The notes beneath the pieces are model-generated. The model saw nothing but the letters and a program-made list of their open reading frames with translations. It made no database searches and was not told the origin of the DNA. Positions 47,999-60,100 of a stretch of DNA of 64,000 nt are shown piece after piece. The DNA is from Pleodorina starrii (lineage: Eukaryota > Chlorophyta > Chlorophyceae > Chlamydomonadales > Volvocaceae). The translations under genes were made by a program, and so were the position numbers. Every line of letters begins with the position of its first letter. The stretch's first letter is position 1. The stretch lies in NCBI GenBank assembly GCA_030267565.1, contig BRXU01000024.1, positions 443,001 through 507,000 of the forward strand, in the 5' to 3' direction.

Positions 47999-50900
47999 GC
48001 GACGGCGGCAGCGGCGGCGGACGAGCAGGTCGGCCGGGACCACAGGCCGTGCTGGGTGGGGCTTGCGCCAGACGACAGCGGCGGCGGGGCGGCGGCGGCT
48101 GTCCGGAGGGCGTTTGCAGAGCGGCCTGTTCGCTTCGGCCCCATGTTTGGGCCCACCGAGCCAGGGCCCACCGAGGGGGCCGGGACGGTCGTGCATTGTC
48201 CGCCGGGGTGGCAGAACTCGCGGCGGACGCTGTGTTGAATTCGCTGGCGTTGTGTTGGCTCGCTTGCTTGCTTGCTCGCGTGAGGGCTGGGCCCGCCAGC
48301 GAGTGGTGTGCAGCGGTAAGGCCGGATACCGGCCCAGGCCTAGGCCTATACCGCCGTGCCGGCTGCGGTGTGCCGTTTGCTGCTGCGCTTTCCCCTCGCC
48401 ATCGTCGGTCGCAATACTGGCCCCGCTGCTGCAGGCGAGGCGGGGGCGGGGCGAGGCGGGGCAGGACGGAGCGGGGGACACGGGGAGTTGACAGTCAGCT
48501 GGTCCGGGGCTTTGTTCCGCAGCTAGGTACGGCAGGTATACGATGAATTGATGATAGGACCTGATTGGCAGCTCTCTAACCGGGACGGAAAGCCAGTCGG
48601 CCGGGTGGGGCCTTGCGGGCGAGCAGCTCACCCACCGACCCATCGGCGAACAGACCGACCGACAGACAGACAGACAGACAGACGGGGCGCATTCTGACCC
48701 TCCGCGCTGTGGGCTCGGCTGTGCACTGACTGAACGCGGAACGCGGGCGCCCTTTACCAACGGTTATTCGGGATGGCGGGGTTGGGCGACTCGCCATCAG
48801 TGGTGCGGTGGTGCGATGATGACGGCGACGTGTGTACGGTCTTTTCAGTCTCGGCGCAATTTGTAGAGCAGGAGCACCGCTGTCTGTCAAAACTGCCCGG
48901 TGTCAAAAACTGTGCGTTGCACCGCGCCGGTGCGTTGCGGGCTTGCGGCCGTGTTGCCGACTGAGGTGCATCCGGGGGCGCATCCGGGTACCATAGCTTA
49001 GCCACCGGTGGTGAAATGAACTGCGCTGCGGTGGGCGAGGAGGGCGAGCGCGGTGCGCCGGTTCATGTGCTGTCCCCGGCCTGGCACGCCCTCTGTAGCC
49101 CCCTACCGGTAGCCCAACCTGACGTGAAGAGCAGGACCATAGGGGACGTGCGGTGCAATGCGGTGGGTCCACACCCCGCCCCTCGTGAGGCGGTTCTGCA
49201 CTGCACTGCGCCTCCTTTCCTGCAGTGGTTGTGCAGCCGCCCAGAGGCCCACTGCACTGCGACACAGGTCACAGGGGCTGCAGGCTGGCTGGGTGGTGGG
49301 TGGTGGCTGGGTGGGTGGGTCGGCCGCCGGTTTGGTGCACCCGGGTGGCTGCAGGAGGATCACGGGGCGGAACGAGGCTGGGTACCGGTACACGGGGAGT
49401 TGCGGGGAGCGGCGGAGTGCGGTGCATGAAGTTGGGATGGCATGGGGGGGGGTGGAGTGCGCCCGTGATCACATACAGCGAACGCGGAACAAACACGCAA
49501 CACGGTAGTGGCATTGGCTAGTGGCTAGTGGGGGAGGACGCAGCGGAAGGGGGATCGCGGCCGTAGGCTGACGTGGGGATGGACATGTATGTGGGAGGGG
49601 CGGTGGCTGGTGGGTAGCGACCAGCGAGGCTTGGGGCCGCCGGTCGATCGGCCCGTGTGCGACCTTCCAGGTGAGTTGATGGGCTGCATGGATCGAGGTA
49701 CCGTATTGGGCAACGGCCTCCAGGCAGCACTACGATGGCCGGGCAGCACTTGACTGCAGATTGGTGCGGTATCGAGTCCAGGGTGGTATCGCCGCTGTGG
49801 TGGTTGGGTTTGCTCGATGGTCGGCGCCATGTGCCATGTGTCGCCGAGTGGACTCGCCTCAGCTTGTAAGCTCGCGGGAGAGGTACCTCGGGTGCGGTTG
49901 CGGAGGACCCGGAACAAGCGGTGTTCGCTTCCTCGAAGCCGGAGAACGTGCCGGGCCCCTCTGAACCCGTTCAGGCCGGGCTGCTTAGCCGCACGGACGA
50001 TAAGTGCTGCTGGCCGCTTCAACCTCCATCCCCCCCTTCCCTGCGTCAACCTCCATCCCCCCCTTCCCCGGCTCATAGCTGTTCCAGTGCAGGAAGGCTG
50101 TTCCAGTGCTGGAGTGAACGATTCTGTCTTGCGTGTCGCTGTGATGCGCTGTGCGTGGCTTGACATGCGTGGTCCCAGGCTGTGGCGTCACACAAGGTTT
50201 AGACCCCCGCTTTGAAAGAACGAGCGTTACAGTCGAATAAGCTGATACGCCTTGTTTGTGGTTCTGGGTGGGAATCGCTAGCCCGGCGAGTGGGCGCTGT
50301 GTGACCTGCGCCATGTCTGTTGCATGCCGGATCGGCAGTACGGCGAACCGCCACTCGACGCGCCCTTCTCGTAAACGAGTGCTTCCGACAGACGTGGCCA
50401 GAGGAGGGGCCTTATGTGAGGGAGCGAGGTGACTGAACCGCATGGTGGGGCAGGATTCCTCGGGCAGTATCACGAACACGGTCTGTCAGTGATGACAGAC
50501 TACGGTAGCTCGATCATCCATTATCTTCTACCCGACGTTTTGCACAAACGGGTATCATTAGCTGGCTGCATCGCGGAACTGGAACATGAACCTCTCTCGC
50601 CACCACCCCTAACTAGACATCGATTCCGTCACAAAGAACCCAATCGACTACAAAGCAAAGCCCACCCACCTGCTAGACGCCTTTCAATTAAACCGACCAC
50701 TACATGTGCCAGCTGTCTGCGGCATCCTGCCATCCAGCTAATGAAACGAGCCTCAGCGCCTCACCACACCGCCCTGAATATACCGCCTCTGTTCACCTCA
50801 CCTCTCCGCTCTGCTGCCTCATCACTACAAGCAAAGATGGAAAGCACATGCACACCTCCACACGTCTGGCGCATGTAACCAAGGATCTAACCAAGCAAGA

Positions 50901-51247
50901 TCAGCTCGCCCGCCTGCGCAGGAAGCATTTTAGACGAGCACACACACACGAGCTGCCAATACCAACCGCGTGAACTTGTGCCCATGTGCGTGCGTACGTA
51001 CGTACACATGCACATGCGGGCGGATGAAACGCCAACAAGCCATCTGGCCAAGTGCTGCCGCTGGGTTGGCTTAGCACGGGCCTCCAAGGACTCAAGCCCG
51101 CCCTCCCGCCTGCCTACCTGCCCATTGGGCAGGGCAGTGCTACACAACAAGCCAACAAACGGCTGGACGCCGCCTGATACCGGTACGTACAGGCCCAGCT
51201 GGTGATCTCGTTCGCTTGCTACTGCTCCCCCGCCTCTTCCTCGTCCG
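47999..51247. other. Intergenic between convergent MBO2 and methyltransferase genes
   Basis: 3.2 kb with no exon I can assign. It presumably holds two 3' UTRs. TGTAA on the plus strand occurs at 49865-49869, and on the minus strand (TTACA) at 50227-50231; either could be a distant polyadenylation signal, but five-base matches are weak. Other contents: a short (GACA)n tract near 48660-48682, a copy of the CGAAGCCGG...GGGCCC motif near 49925-49980 related to those near 2010 and 3225, and a short duplicated CAACCTCCATCCCCCCTTCC at 50020-50063. Small open frames here resemble nothing known. Confidence 0.5.
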
Positions 51248-54200
51248 TCAAGTGCACCGGCGCCTGCTGATGACTCTTCCTGCGGACGATGAGGGCGCGG
51301 TAGGAGCCCTTCCGGCCTGTGCGTGGGCGTACGCGGGTGGACGGGTTGGAAGGGGCCGCGGCACGTAGGCGGGTGTTGGCAGGTAGCGGCTCGCAGCGGT
51401 TGGTGAAATCATATCAACAGCTGTGGGCACAACCGCCATGCGGACATGTACGACCTGGCTGTGAAGGACGGGGGCTGGTCAACTCCTTCCAGCTCAGTGC
51501 GTTCAACCAGCCCCCAGCAGCAGCAGCAGCAGCCCCCCCCCCCACACACCCGTATGCGCGCAGACAAGGTTGCAGCATACACACAGGCAGGTGTACAACT
51601 TTGATGTCCGAAGTCGGGTCGGGTCGGGCAACATGGCAAAGTCGCAACAGCCGAGTGCGTACCGGCTCGTTGCGAGCTAGACACCCCCAGCCATGCGCCC
51701 ATGCATCGGGTCACGGCTGAAATATCCGTCTCCGAGAGAGCTACCGAGCAGGTGGGGTGAGGTGGGGTGAGGTGGGCCATCAGAAGCATGCAGCCATCCA
51801 GCCAGCCGCCGACCACCACCTTGCCGCCTAAAACCACCAAGCGAGCTTCAAACGCCGTTACGTACATTCGTACATTTGTTCATACGCACATACGCACCCA
51901 TAGCCTGCAGCCCCGTCATGGTGCGGAAGTCGAAGTGGTCGAGTGGCTGCTCCCCCCGGTCCACCAGCCGCGTCAGCACCTGCAGGGGCGCCTCGTGGCC
52001 GTAATCCACCAACACCAGGACCTGGCCCGGGGGGGAGGGAGGGAGGGAGGGAGAGAGGGAGGGAGGGGGGGAGGGAGGGAGGGAGGGAGGGAGGGGGGGA
52101 GGGAGGGAGGGAGGGAGGGAGGGAGGGAGGGAGGGAGCGGAGGGGGTTACAACTAGCGTCGGCGAATAGCCAGCTGTAGCAGCGGGAACGCAACCCAGTA
52201 ATGTAATTCTCCAAACAACGCCAAACATACTTTTATTTACCAATAATACCGAAAGAGCTGCGAGCGTCTCGCTGCTGGAGCAACCCAGAACGACAGGGGG
52301 TGGGTGGGTTGGAATCGCTCGTGTTGCACGATTACGTACAAGCAAGTACAATGTAAATCGCTGAGCAGCACACAATGAAACACTGAGTGTGTCTGTATGT
52401 AGAGCTATGTATATATTCCAGATTTCCAGCCCAGATTCCGGCCTTAACTCTTGCCAACCTGCCCACCCCGTCTCCTGCCCACCCGCCTACATCTCCGATG
52501 CTTACCATTCCATCTTCTCCTTTTGCACCAGTCCCTACCCTCCTTCGTCATGTGCCCCCACCTGCCCAGCCAACGTCCCGCCCCCCCCTCACCCCACCCC
52601 ACCGCACCTTCATGCTGGCACAGCCCCTCAAAATGTCGCCCATGGCCTTCTTGGCCTCCGGGGGCATACCCGCGCAGAAGCTGTAGCCGAGCGTGGGGCG
52701 GAGCGGAGACACGTCGGCTGGCCGCAACTGGGCGGGAGGGAGGGGGGACGAGTGGCTCGGCGACGGCATGGAAGAGGTGGGGCGAGGGGTCAGGGAGTGA
52801 TATGCTCCTTTATATAAAAATGAGTCACTGCGGACGTTGTTGATCAAGCTGCTACCGCTGCTGAACCTCCGGAACGAGGGGTGAGGGGTGATGGGGGGCG
52901 CCAAATGCGGGGAGCCCCGGGAGGGGAGAGGAGGGGAGGTAGGGCTGATAATCCCGACCTCTGAAAAGGCGGAAAGTGCAGTGTCCGCCTGGGTGAAGAG
53001 CCAGGCTCGGATACGTGTAGTTGGATGTAATGTGTGGCTGCGTGGCTGAATGGTAAACCCCACCCCGCCCTACCCCACCCCGCCGGTCTTACCTACCCAG
53101 TCCCTCCCCCCCTCCCTTCCTAAACCCAAACCAGCCCGGAAGGGACAGCCCCAAGTCGCGGCGTGTCCGGTCGCGTTTTCGGCAGTACCAGGTGTCCAAG
53201 TTCTTGGCAAGCTAGTGAAATTGCCCGCCGTCCACCCCCCTTGTCCGTCTCTATGTCCGCCTCTACTCGTCCCCAGTCGCAATGATCTGGACAGCCATCT
53301 CTCCCGCCGTGCAGATCCCCTCCATGCCCAATGCCTCGCCCGGCTCCAACCCGCCCCTCCCCCAATGACGTCTGAACCCTACTCAATCTTGCCACCCACC
53401 CACCCCGCCACCCACCCAGCCACCCACCCCGCCCCCACCCCGCCCCCCACCTTTGCCACGTCCTGCAGCAGCAAGGTGGGCGGGTCGGTGCGGATGGGCA
53501 GCCCCGACTCGAACCGCACCCGAGTGATAAGCCGCAACATGTACGGCAAGGACTTGCCAACCTGCCCGGATACAGCGGGTCCCGGGGGGTGGGCAACAGG
53601 ATGGGCGGGTGCCGGGTGGGCTATAGGATGTACCGTATCTGGGTTTGGCAGCAGCGGTTCCCTCTCCTGAGGTCACAGCGGCACACGGCCGTTAGCCCAC
53701 CTGCCCGCCCATGCACCGACCTTGACTTGATCAAACTCGTATCCAATGGCCCGGTGCACCAGATTGAGGGACTGCCACAGAACCATGGGCCTTGGGGGGA
53801 TGCGGGGGGGGGGGGCGGTCGTGTGACGCAGACAGCTGCCTTTCCGTTGAGCCGCCCGCCTGCATGCGTCCTTGTGCTTTGTGTGTGGACATGGGCGGTG
53901 TGAACGGGGAGGGGAGAACGGCCAGCGCCCGCCGGGACAAGGCGGCGTGGCTACTCACGCACCGTAAGCAAATGCTTGGTTGGTGCGCTCATCGGTGCAC
54001 CCCGCCCGCACACAGACCCGCCTGCCAGTCCGGTCCCGCAGAGCTAGATAGGAGCTCCATGCCGTACGACTCCATGCACGTGACCTAACCGGGCTGGCAG
54101 AAGCGTACCGACAGGAATACGGCAGGCGGGAGCAGGCCTATCGATCAAAGGACGCACCTACGCACCCACGCGCAGCCGCACACGAGGATGTGCTTGTGGA

Positions 54201-55024
54201 TGTGGATGACACACCGCCACACCCACACATACACCCACGCCACTGCCCTCGCACGCCCGCCCCCGCGCCCGCTCCAACTTCTGCACCTAGCAGCCCACGT
54301 ACCTGCCGGTTCCCGCCCCGAAGTCCAGCACCACGGGCTCCTGCCCCGGCTGCCACGTGGCGGGGGAGCGCGGCATGTCACCGCCAGCCATTAGCTCCCA
54401 CGTCAGCTTGAGCTGGGAGAGGAAGGTCAGGCTGCCGTACAAGCCCTCCTGGCCCTCGCCACAGCCGATTTGCTGTTGCAGATGCCAGGGGGCCGGTGGG
54501 CGGGCCGGTGCAGACCGGGGGGCGAGAGGAGGTGTGGGCGCCGAGGCTGCGAGGGGCACGTCATGTACGGTATCCTGCCTGTTTTGCACGTGACTGGCTT
54601 GCCTGCGAGTCCGCCGGCACGGGGACGCGACGATGTGCGCAGGGTTGTGGAAAGTCTCCGCGCGGCTGGACAGTCGTGAGGAGCGGACCGGGAAGCGAGC
54701 AGAAAACAATCCGTCCGCAGGCGCCGACAGACATACAACCGCGCAAAGAAAACGCCAAGCCATCCACCGACGATGCATAAAAGATGCCTTGAAATAGCTT
54801 ATGTGATCTTACATAGGCTCAAGAAGAATGCAAAGCGAGCTCTTCGCCACCTTGTCTCGAAAACTTACCCTGCGTACAGACGTGTCCTTGAACGTAAATT
54901 GTGCAGCATATCGTTCCATGAGGGCCTGAAACAGGGATAAAGATGCTTTTCTTGCGGCCCGGCCATCCGCCAGTTGCTCCTGCCTGCTGGCTGTATTCAA
55001 CTGCTTCCGCATCGGCTGTTTCAT
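51248..55024 (-). CDS. DOT1-like class I SAM-dependent methyltransferase (compact)
   Basis: Predicted S-adenosylmethionine-dependent methyltransferase; substrate unknown. Exons (minus): 55024-54869, 54472-54303, 53790-53721, 53561-53451, 52727-52608, 52021-51898, 51279-51248; phases join to about 260 aa ending RVISRRRCT. Motif I is PVVLDFGAGTGRPMVL, followed by an acidic residue in GYEFDQVK about 20 residues later, as expected for ribose binding. A later LLLQDVAK, then YSFCAGMPPEAKKAMGDILR and VLVLVDYGHE follow the order of motifs II-VI. The D-x-G-x-G-x-G-R...YSF-x-x-x-MPP pattern resembles DOT1-type histone lysine methyltransferases and related algal proteins. The N-terminal 52 residues are basic and Ala/Gln-rich. 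Other class I families are possible; histone methylation is not shown. Confidence 0.65.
52029..52140 (-). repeat. (GGGA)n / (TCCC)n microsatellite at the methyltransferase exon 6 acceptor
   Basis: On the transcribed strand this is (TCCC)n ending a few bases before the acceptor GGCCAG|GTCCTG, so the satellite replaces the polypyrimidine tract of intron 5. Confidence 0.95.
52790..52846 (-). repeat. 57-bp intronic repeat, methyltransferase intron 4 copy
   Basis: The minus strand reads CAACAACGTCCGCAGTGACT...ATATCACTCCCTGACCCC, nearly identical to 38505-38562 in MBO2 intron 8. It sits about 60-65 nt upstream of the exon 5 acceptor, in sense orientation. Confidence 0.85.
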
Positions 55025-57186
55025 CCTGACAAGATAACTTGACTTGCTTAAGGCATTAGGTGAAATAGCGCAGGCGCGATTGTTCTGCGTGTTTTCTTGT
55101 CTGGCGCCTGGCTGACATCCCGAGTGTTATCATTTTTAACTCCGATTTTCAAATATTGCCCTCCTGTTTTTTATTTGCAAGACACATAACTCAGAATGTG
55201 ACAGAACAAGTCCGCCATGCCTTGTTGTGACGGCACATGTGGGCGCTAAAACAGCTGACAAGCAAAAACTGTAGACTCAGAATCCATACGACGGCTCGTC
55301 CGTCGTACCAAGTCGACGCCAGGTGCCTCCAGTCGGCTGCCTTGAGAGCCTCCTTTCAGGTTGCCCGAGCAGTGATGTTACAAATTCCGCGTTAAGGCAG
55401 AGGCGTCCGGAAAAGCCATGGACGGTTGATCGTTGGTAAAGTTACGGCGCCAACCGCCGAGCCCCGAGCGTGCATGTTTCCCCTCTTGACCGCTTGAGCG
55501 CGTAATAGATTGAATACCGGTACTGCGTTTATCTCAGAACACCATCTTACAGCAGTTACTCTCTCCCGAGTCACTACTCAACCGTGAACTGTCCACTCAA
55601 CAAAGAGTGCGTTCGTCAGGTTTTGGTTGCACCTTGCAAGCTTTGTGACCAGCTCCTCCCCGGCAACAAGGAGCCCAGCTCTTTTCCAAATATGCCGAGG
55701 ACAACCCATTGTAGAGCAGCCCCCGGCTCCAGCCGGCTCCCACATAACGGCGGGTGCAAGTCCCCAGGGTTTCATCACGAATGCACCATGTGCATTATGC
55801 ATTTCAGAAAAGTGGCGCACCCTCCCCGTGTCCGTTCCCTGCCGGCTGCTGCCACCCGCATCCCATGTCCTCCTCCCGGCCCGGTCCACGTTGCACCCCG
55901 TACTGCGTCACACGGTGGGCCGCACCAGGGTTAAGTCTCCGGCGCTGCAGATGCGCCCAGTGTCCGAATCGGCGCCTAATGTCCAACCCCAAGTCCGAGG
56001 GGTTTGGCTGAGGAAAGAATCGGCAAAGCCATGAAGAGCACTTCTTTGGGATTCCCCATCAGGCAAATGTCCAGGATTTAGTTTCCCCTCTAGGGAAGGT
56101 AGCCACTCTGCACGCCGCCCAGGCGGAATTTTATTGGTGCGATAACATCCGGGCATCGAAGAGCAGGGCAGGCTGATGTGGGTTCCTATGAGGTCACCGA
56201 GCAGCCGCGCGCCCTCAGATGCTGGGTCTGGGCGAGCTCCGGGCGGACCTTTACGGTAGCGGCTCGCCGCTTGCATGTTTGCACACGCCGAGCGTGCGCA
56301 AGTCACTGGTTCGTTGCACAACTGCATTAACGACTGCTGTACAGCATTATTATCTTTGCCGCAGCCTTATGCTGTCGCGCATACTGTGACACGTTTATTT
56401 GTACCTATAAGAAAGGCGACATTGGAGCTTTTACGCCGACCAGGTTTCCTGCAAGCCACCTGGCGACGGAAACCTTTAAAAGTGACCACTTGTTGCATGG
56501 TTTGAAGCCGACATTTTTGTTTTATAAAACCTGTTTACTTGCTTTCCCGGCTCTATATATTTCCGACATTTGGCGTCGCTCCATGATGTCGTCGCAAGGC
56601 TGCATCGCTCGCGGCCAGGCATTTCGACCGACCGCCATCTGTCCTGTAGCCGTGCATGACGTTGCTCCTGGGGCAAGGCTATGGCCAGATCGAAGGTGTG
56701 TGCCTGCTTGTGCGTTCGCTGGTTTCGGCCGGGGGGCGTCAACCACGCCTGCCTGCACAGCTTTTCTTACGACGTCTGCCTCTCCCGCTCACTGCCCCCC
56801 ACCAAAACCTGCTGCACATCTTCCCGTCAAGGCGGCCGTTACGATCCACCCTCTCTGCCGCTCATCGTCACGCACATTTGCCTCATATGCATGTATGGTA
56901 CAAGGTGCAAGTGCGCATGGACACGTACACCCCCTGCAATAGTCGCATCACCCTTGCTGTGAGTTTTCCGCGGTATCACTTTCCCCTCCTCACCCCGTTC
57001 CTACACATGCAATGTAATGCGCTCTGCTCACCCCGCTGCGTTCACCCCGCTGCTTCCACCCCGGCTCCCCGGGCCTGCCACCAAACCTGTGCCCTGAAAC
57101 CCAAACCAAATTCAAACCCAAACCCAAATCCTAAATCGCCCCCACTCAAGATGCCTCCCACGGCCAGCCGGAGGGAGTCGTCTCAG
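55025..57186. promoter_or_regulatory. Divergent region between methyltransferase and helicase genes
   Basis: No exon was placed here with confidence. It should contain both promoters and, most likely, the missing first exon of the helicase with its chloroplast transit peptide. An AT-richer patch with ATTTTCAAATATTGCC lies near 55140. No TATA element could be assigned. Confidence 0.4.
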
Positions 57187-60100
57187 CCCCTGGCCCCACG
57201 CCCCCACGGCTGCTCGAAACCGCCGCATCGCGACATCACCGGCCACCCGCGACGGGGGCGGCGGCGGCGGAGGAGGAGATTTGGGCAGCGAAGGCGGCGA
57301 GGCGGCTGGAGGGGCGCCGTTGTGGGGCAGCGGCGGTGCATACGGCGGGTACGGGTTGTACGGCGAGTACGATTATAACTTCGACCTGGACTCGCAGCAG
57401 CCGCCGGGCCCCGCCAGCCGGGGGGCGTCGCTGGCTGCTCTCGCGGCCAACCTCGCCGCCATTGACGACACAAATGCATTGCAGGTGGGCGGGTGGAGTG
57501 GAGGGGAGGGGGGGGGGAGCGGGCCGGTGGAATGGGTGGGTGGGTGGTGTGGGCGGGCGAGTCGGTGTGTGGGTAGAGTGGGCACAGGGAGCAGGGGGCA
57601 GCAGCGAGCCACCAAGCTGCCGCCCGCTGCTGTTGGCCCGGGACACGGCCCTAAGACCCGGCCCCCTCCCCCTCCCCCTCCTGGGGCGATGTCCTTCTTT
57701 ACACCTCCCAAACCTCCTTCCCCGCTGCGGCTGCTGCCTCCCCCCCTCCCTCCCGGCCCTCCCGGCCCTCCATCTGCCTGAAACACGCCCCCCAGACTGC
57801 CCTGGCGGCTGCCATTTCTTCGGAGGACTTTGAGCTGGCAGCTGCCGTACGGGACCGGCTGCGTCAGGTGGCGGGCGGCGGTGTGGCTGGCGGGCGCATC
57901 GACTGGGCCTCCACGGGGATGTCCGAGTGGCTGGCGGACCGGGCGCAGAGGCTGGGATACAGCTTCCCCACAGGCAGGATGGGCTGGCCCGAGTGGCCGG
58001 ATGGGCTGGTACCGCCACCCGCCACTCGTCAGTACCCACCCATGTCGTACCGGAGGGATCCAACCGGGCGGGCGGTGATGGGTTGATGGGGTGGGGCGGA
58101 CACGGCAGCCCGGCCGCGTAGCAGCCTCTTGCCCGACAACCCCATTGCGAGCCCATCCCGCGGGTGCACCGCACCGCACCACACCGCATCGCACTGAAAA
58201 GAGAAACGCGCTGAAAACGGGAATGCGCTTGAACAGAAGCAGCGGGCACGGCAGCACCGCCAACATTCATACGACCCGTCCCTCCTCCCTGCACGCCCCA
58301 CCCCCCGCCGCCCCCACCGTCCTGCCCCCGGATCTCCGTCTCCCGCTCTGCTCTCTGCGCACCTCCCCTCGCCCGCGCCCTCGCTCCTCACCGCAGTCTC
58401 CACACGCTTACACACCCCCACTCCCACACCCCCTCAACACACTCCTGCCACCGCCAGAGATCCAGCGCCGCTCCGCCCCCGTGCTGCTGTCGGGTTCCGA
58501 TGCGGTGGTCGCCTCCGAAACCGGCAGTGGCAAGACGCTGAGCTTCCTCATGCCGCTGCTGGACCGCCTCACCTACCCGCCCGAGATGTTCCCCGACGAA
58601 ATGAAGGTGAGTGGGTCTTCAAACCCTAAAACCCCCCTATCGTGCTTGCTTCCCTGCCTGCCTGATCGCGTCCCTTACTTCCTACTTCCTTTCCTTTCCT
58701 TCTCCACTGCCATCCCTCACCCTTTCCTTCGCTCTCGTCCTCTCCTGCTCCTCTGTTGAGGGCAGGCGAGTAATTCCATTGTCGGCTCTTCGTGCTGTCT
58801 GGGCGTTGCCGTGATGTTGGCTGTGCTGTCGCGCGTACCCTGTTTGTCCGTTTGGGCTTAGGATGGGTCCCAACGGCGATCGACGCGGTCGCAGCTCTTC
58901 CGGTATTGGTAAGGCTAAGGTACCGTAACCGGTATGACTGGTTACGGTAGTAATACTCCGGGTCCTCAGTCGCCTACGTGCCTCCGCTGCGGTGTCGCTT
59001 TCATTTCCCCCTCCTCCTCCTCCCCCTTTCTGCCCCTCCCCCCCCCCCGGGGACACCTGGCCGCCCCTTCCCCCAGGGTCCCCAGGCGGTGGTGTTGGTC
59101 CCCACCCTGGAGCTGGGGGTGCAGGTGGCCCTGCTGGCCTTCCGACTGCTGGGGGGGAATGTGAGCACGGGCAGGCCGGGGGATGCGGCCAACATGTTCA
59201 CGTACTTTGGACCCAAGGGAATCAAGGTAGGTGGGGGTGGGTAGGGGTGGGTGTGCTCATGGGTGTGCTCATGGGCGGGTTGTTGTCATTGTTGCACCGC
59301 GTATCTGACTGCGCCTGACGCTGGCCAGGGGGGCAGCGCTACACACGCTCCCAACCCAACCGGAGGAGCAAACACCGCTAAACGGCCGAAGCACTACCGG
59401 CAACCCCCTGCCCCCTCCAAGGGGACCGGAGGCGGCCGCCAGGGGCCCCAGCCGCCCCTTCCTGGACTACCGGTATGTGCACTGAAGGCTGCAAGGCTGA
59501 ACCGCACGGCTGCACTGCTGCGAGCAACGGAGCCTGAGGCCCCCGCGCTGTGCATGCCGCCACTGCCACACAATTGGCCCTTCCGCCAGACCCCCCTACC
59601 TCCGGCCCCCCAACCGCTGCTGTCATCGCCGGATTCAACGCACGCCACTGGTCGCGTGTTGCTGCTCACCTTCCTTGCCGTATACGCACCCGCACCCATG
59701 CACAGGGGTGAGAAGAAACCCTAAAACCCTAAACACTAAACTTTAAAACCCTAAAACCCAACGTCCTCCCACTCACCCTCCTCCCTCTCACCCTCCTCCC
59801 TCTCACCCTCCTCCCTCTCACCCTCCTCCCTCTCACCCTCCTCCCTCTCACCGTCTCACCCTCTCACCCTCCTCCCTCTCACCGTCTCACCCTCTCACCC
59901 TCCTCCCTCTCACCCTCCTCCCTCTCACCCTCCTCCCTCTCACCCTCCTCCCTCTCACCCTCCTCCCTCTCACCCTCCTCCCTCTCACCCTCTCTCCCTC
60001 TCTCCCTCTCACCCTCTCACCCTCTCACCCTCTCACCCTCTCACCCTCTCACCCTCTCACCCTCTCACCCTCTCACCCTCTCACCCTCATGGTCCGCCAA

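Noticed and set aside
48773..48964. 63-aa open frame in the MBO2-methyltransferase gap
   Set aside because: Short, no family resemblance and no splice partners.
53035..53070. TGGCTGAATGGTAAA resembling the start of a leucine or serine tRNA D arm
   Set aside because: No matching acceptor, anticodon or T arm follows.
57151..57378. ATG at 57151 as helicase start
   Set aside because: Its frame runs into a stop at about 57376 and is not the frame of the UVR-containing exon 1.
59760..60091. Regular direct repeats resembling a CRISPR array
   Set aside because: Units are contiguous without unique spacers and lie in a eukaryotic intron; simple tandem repeat.
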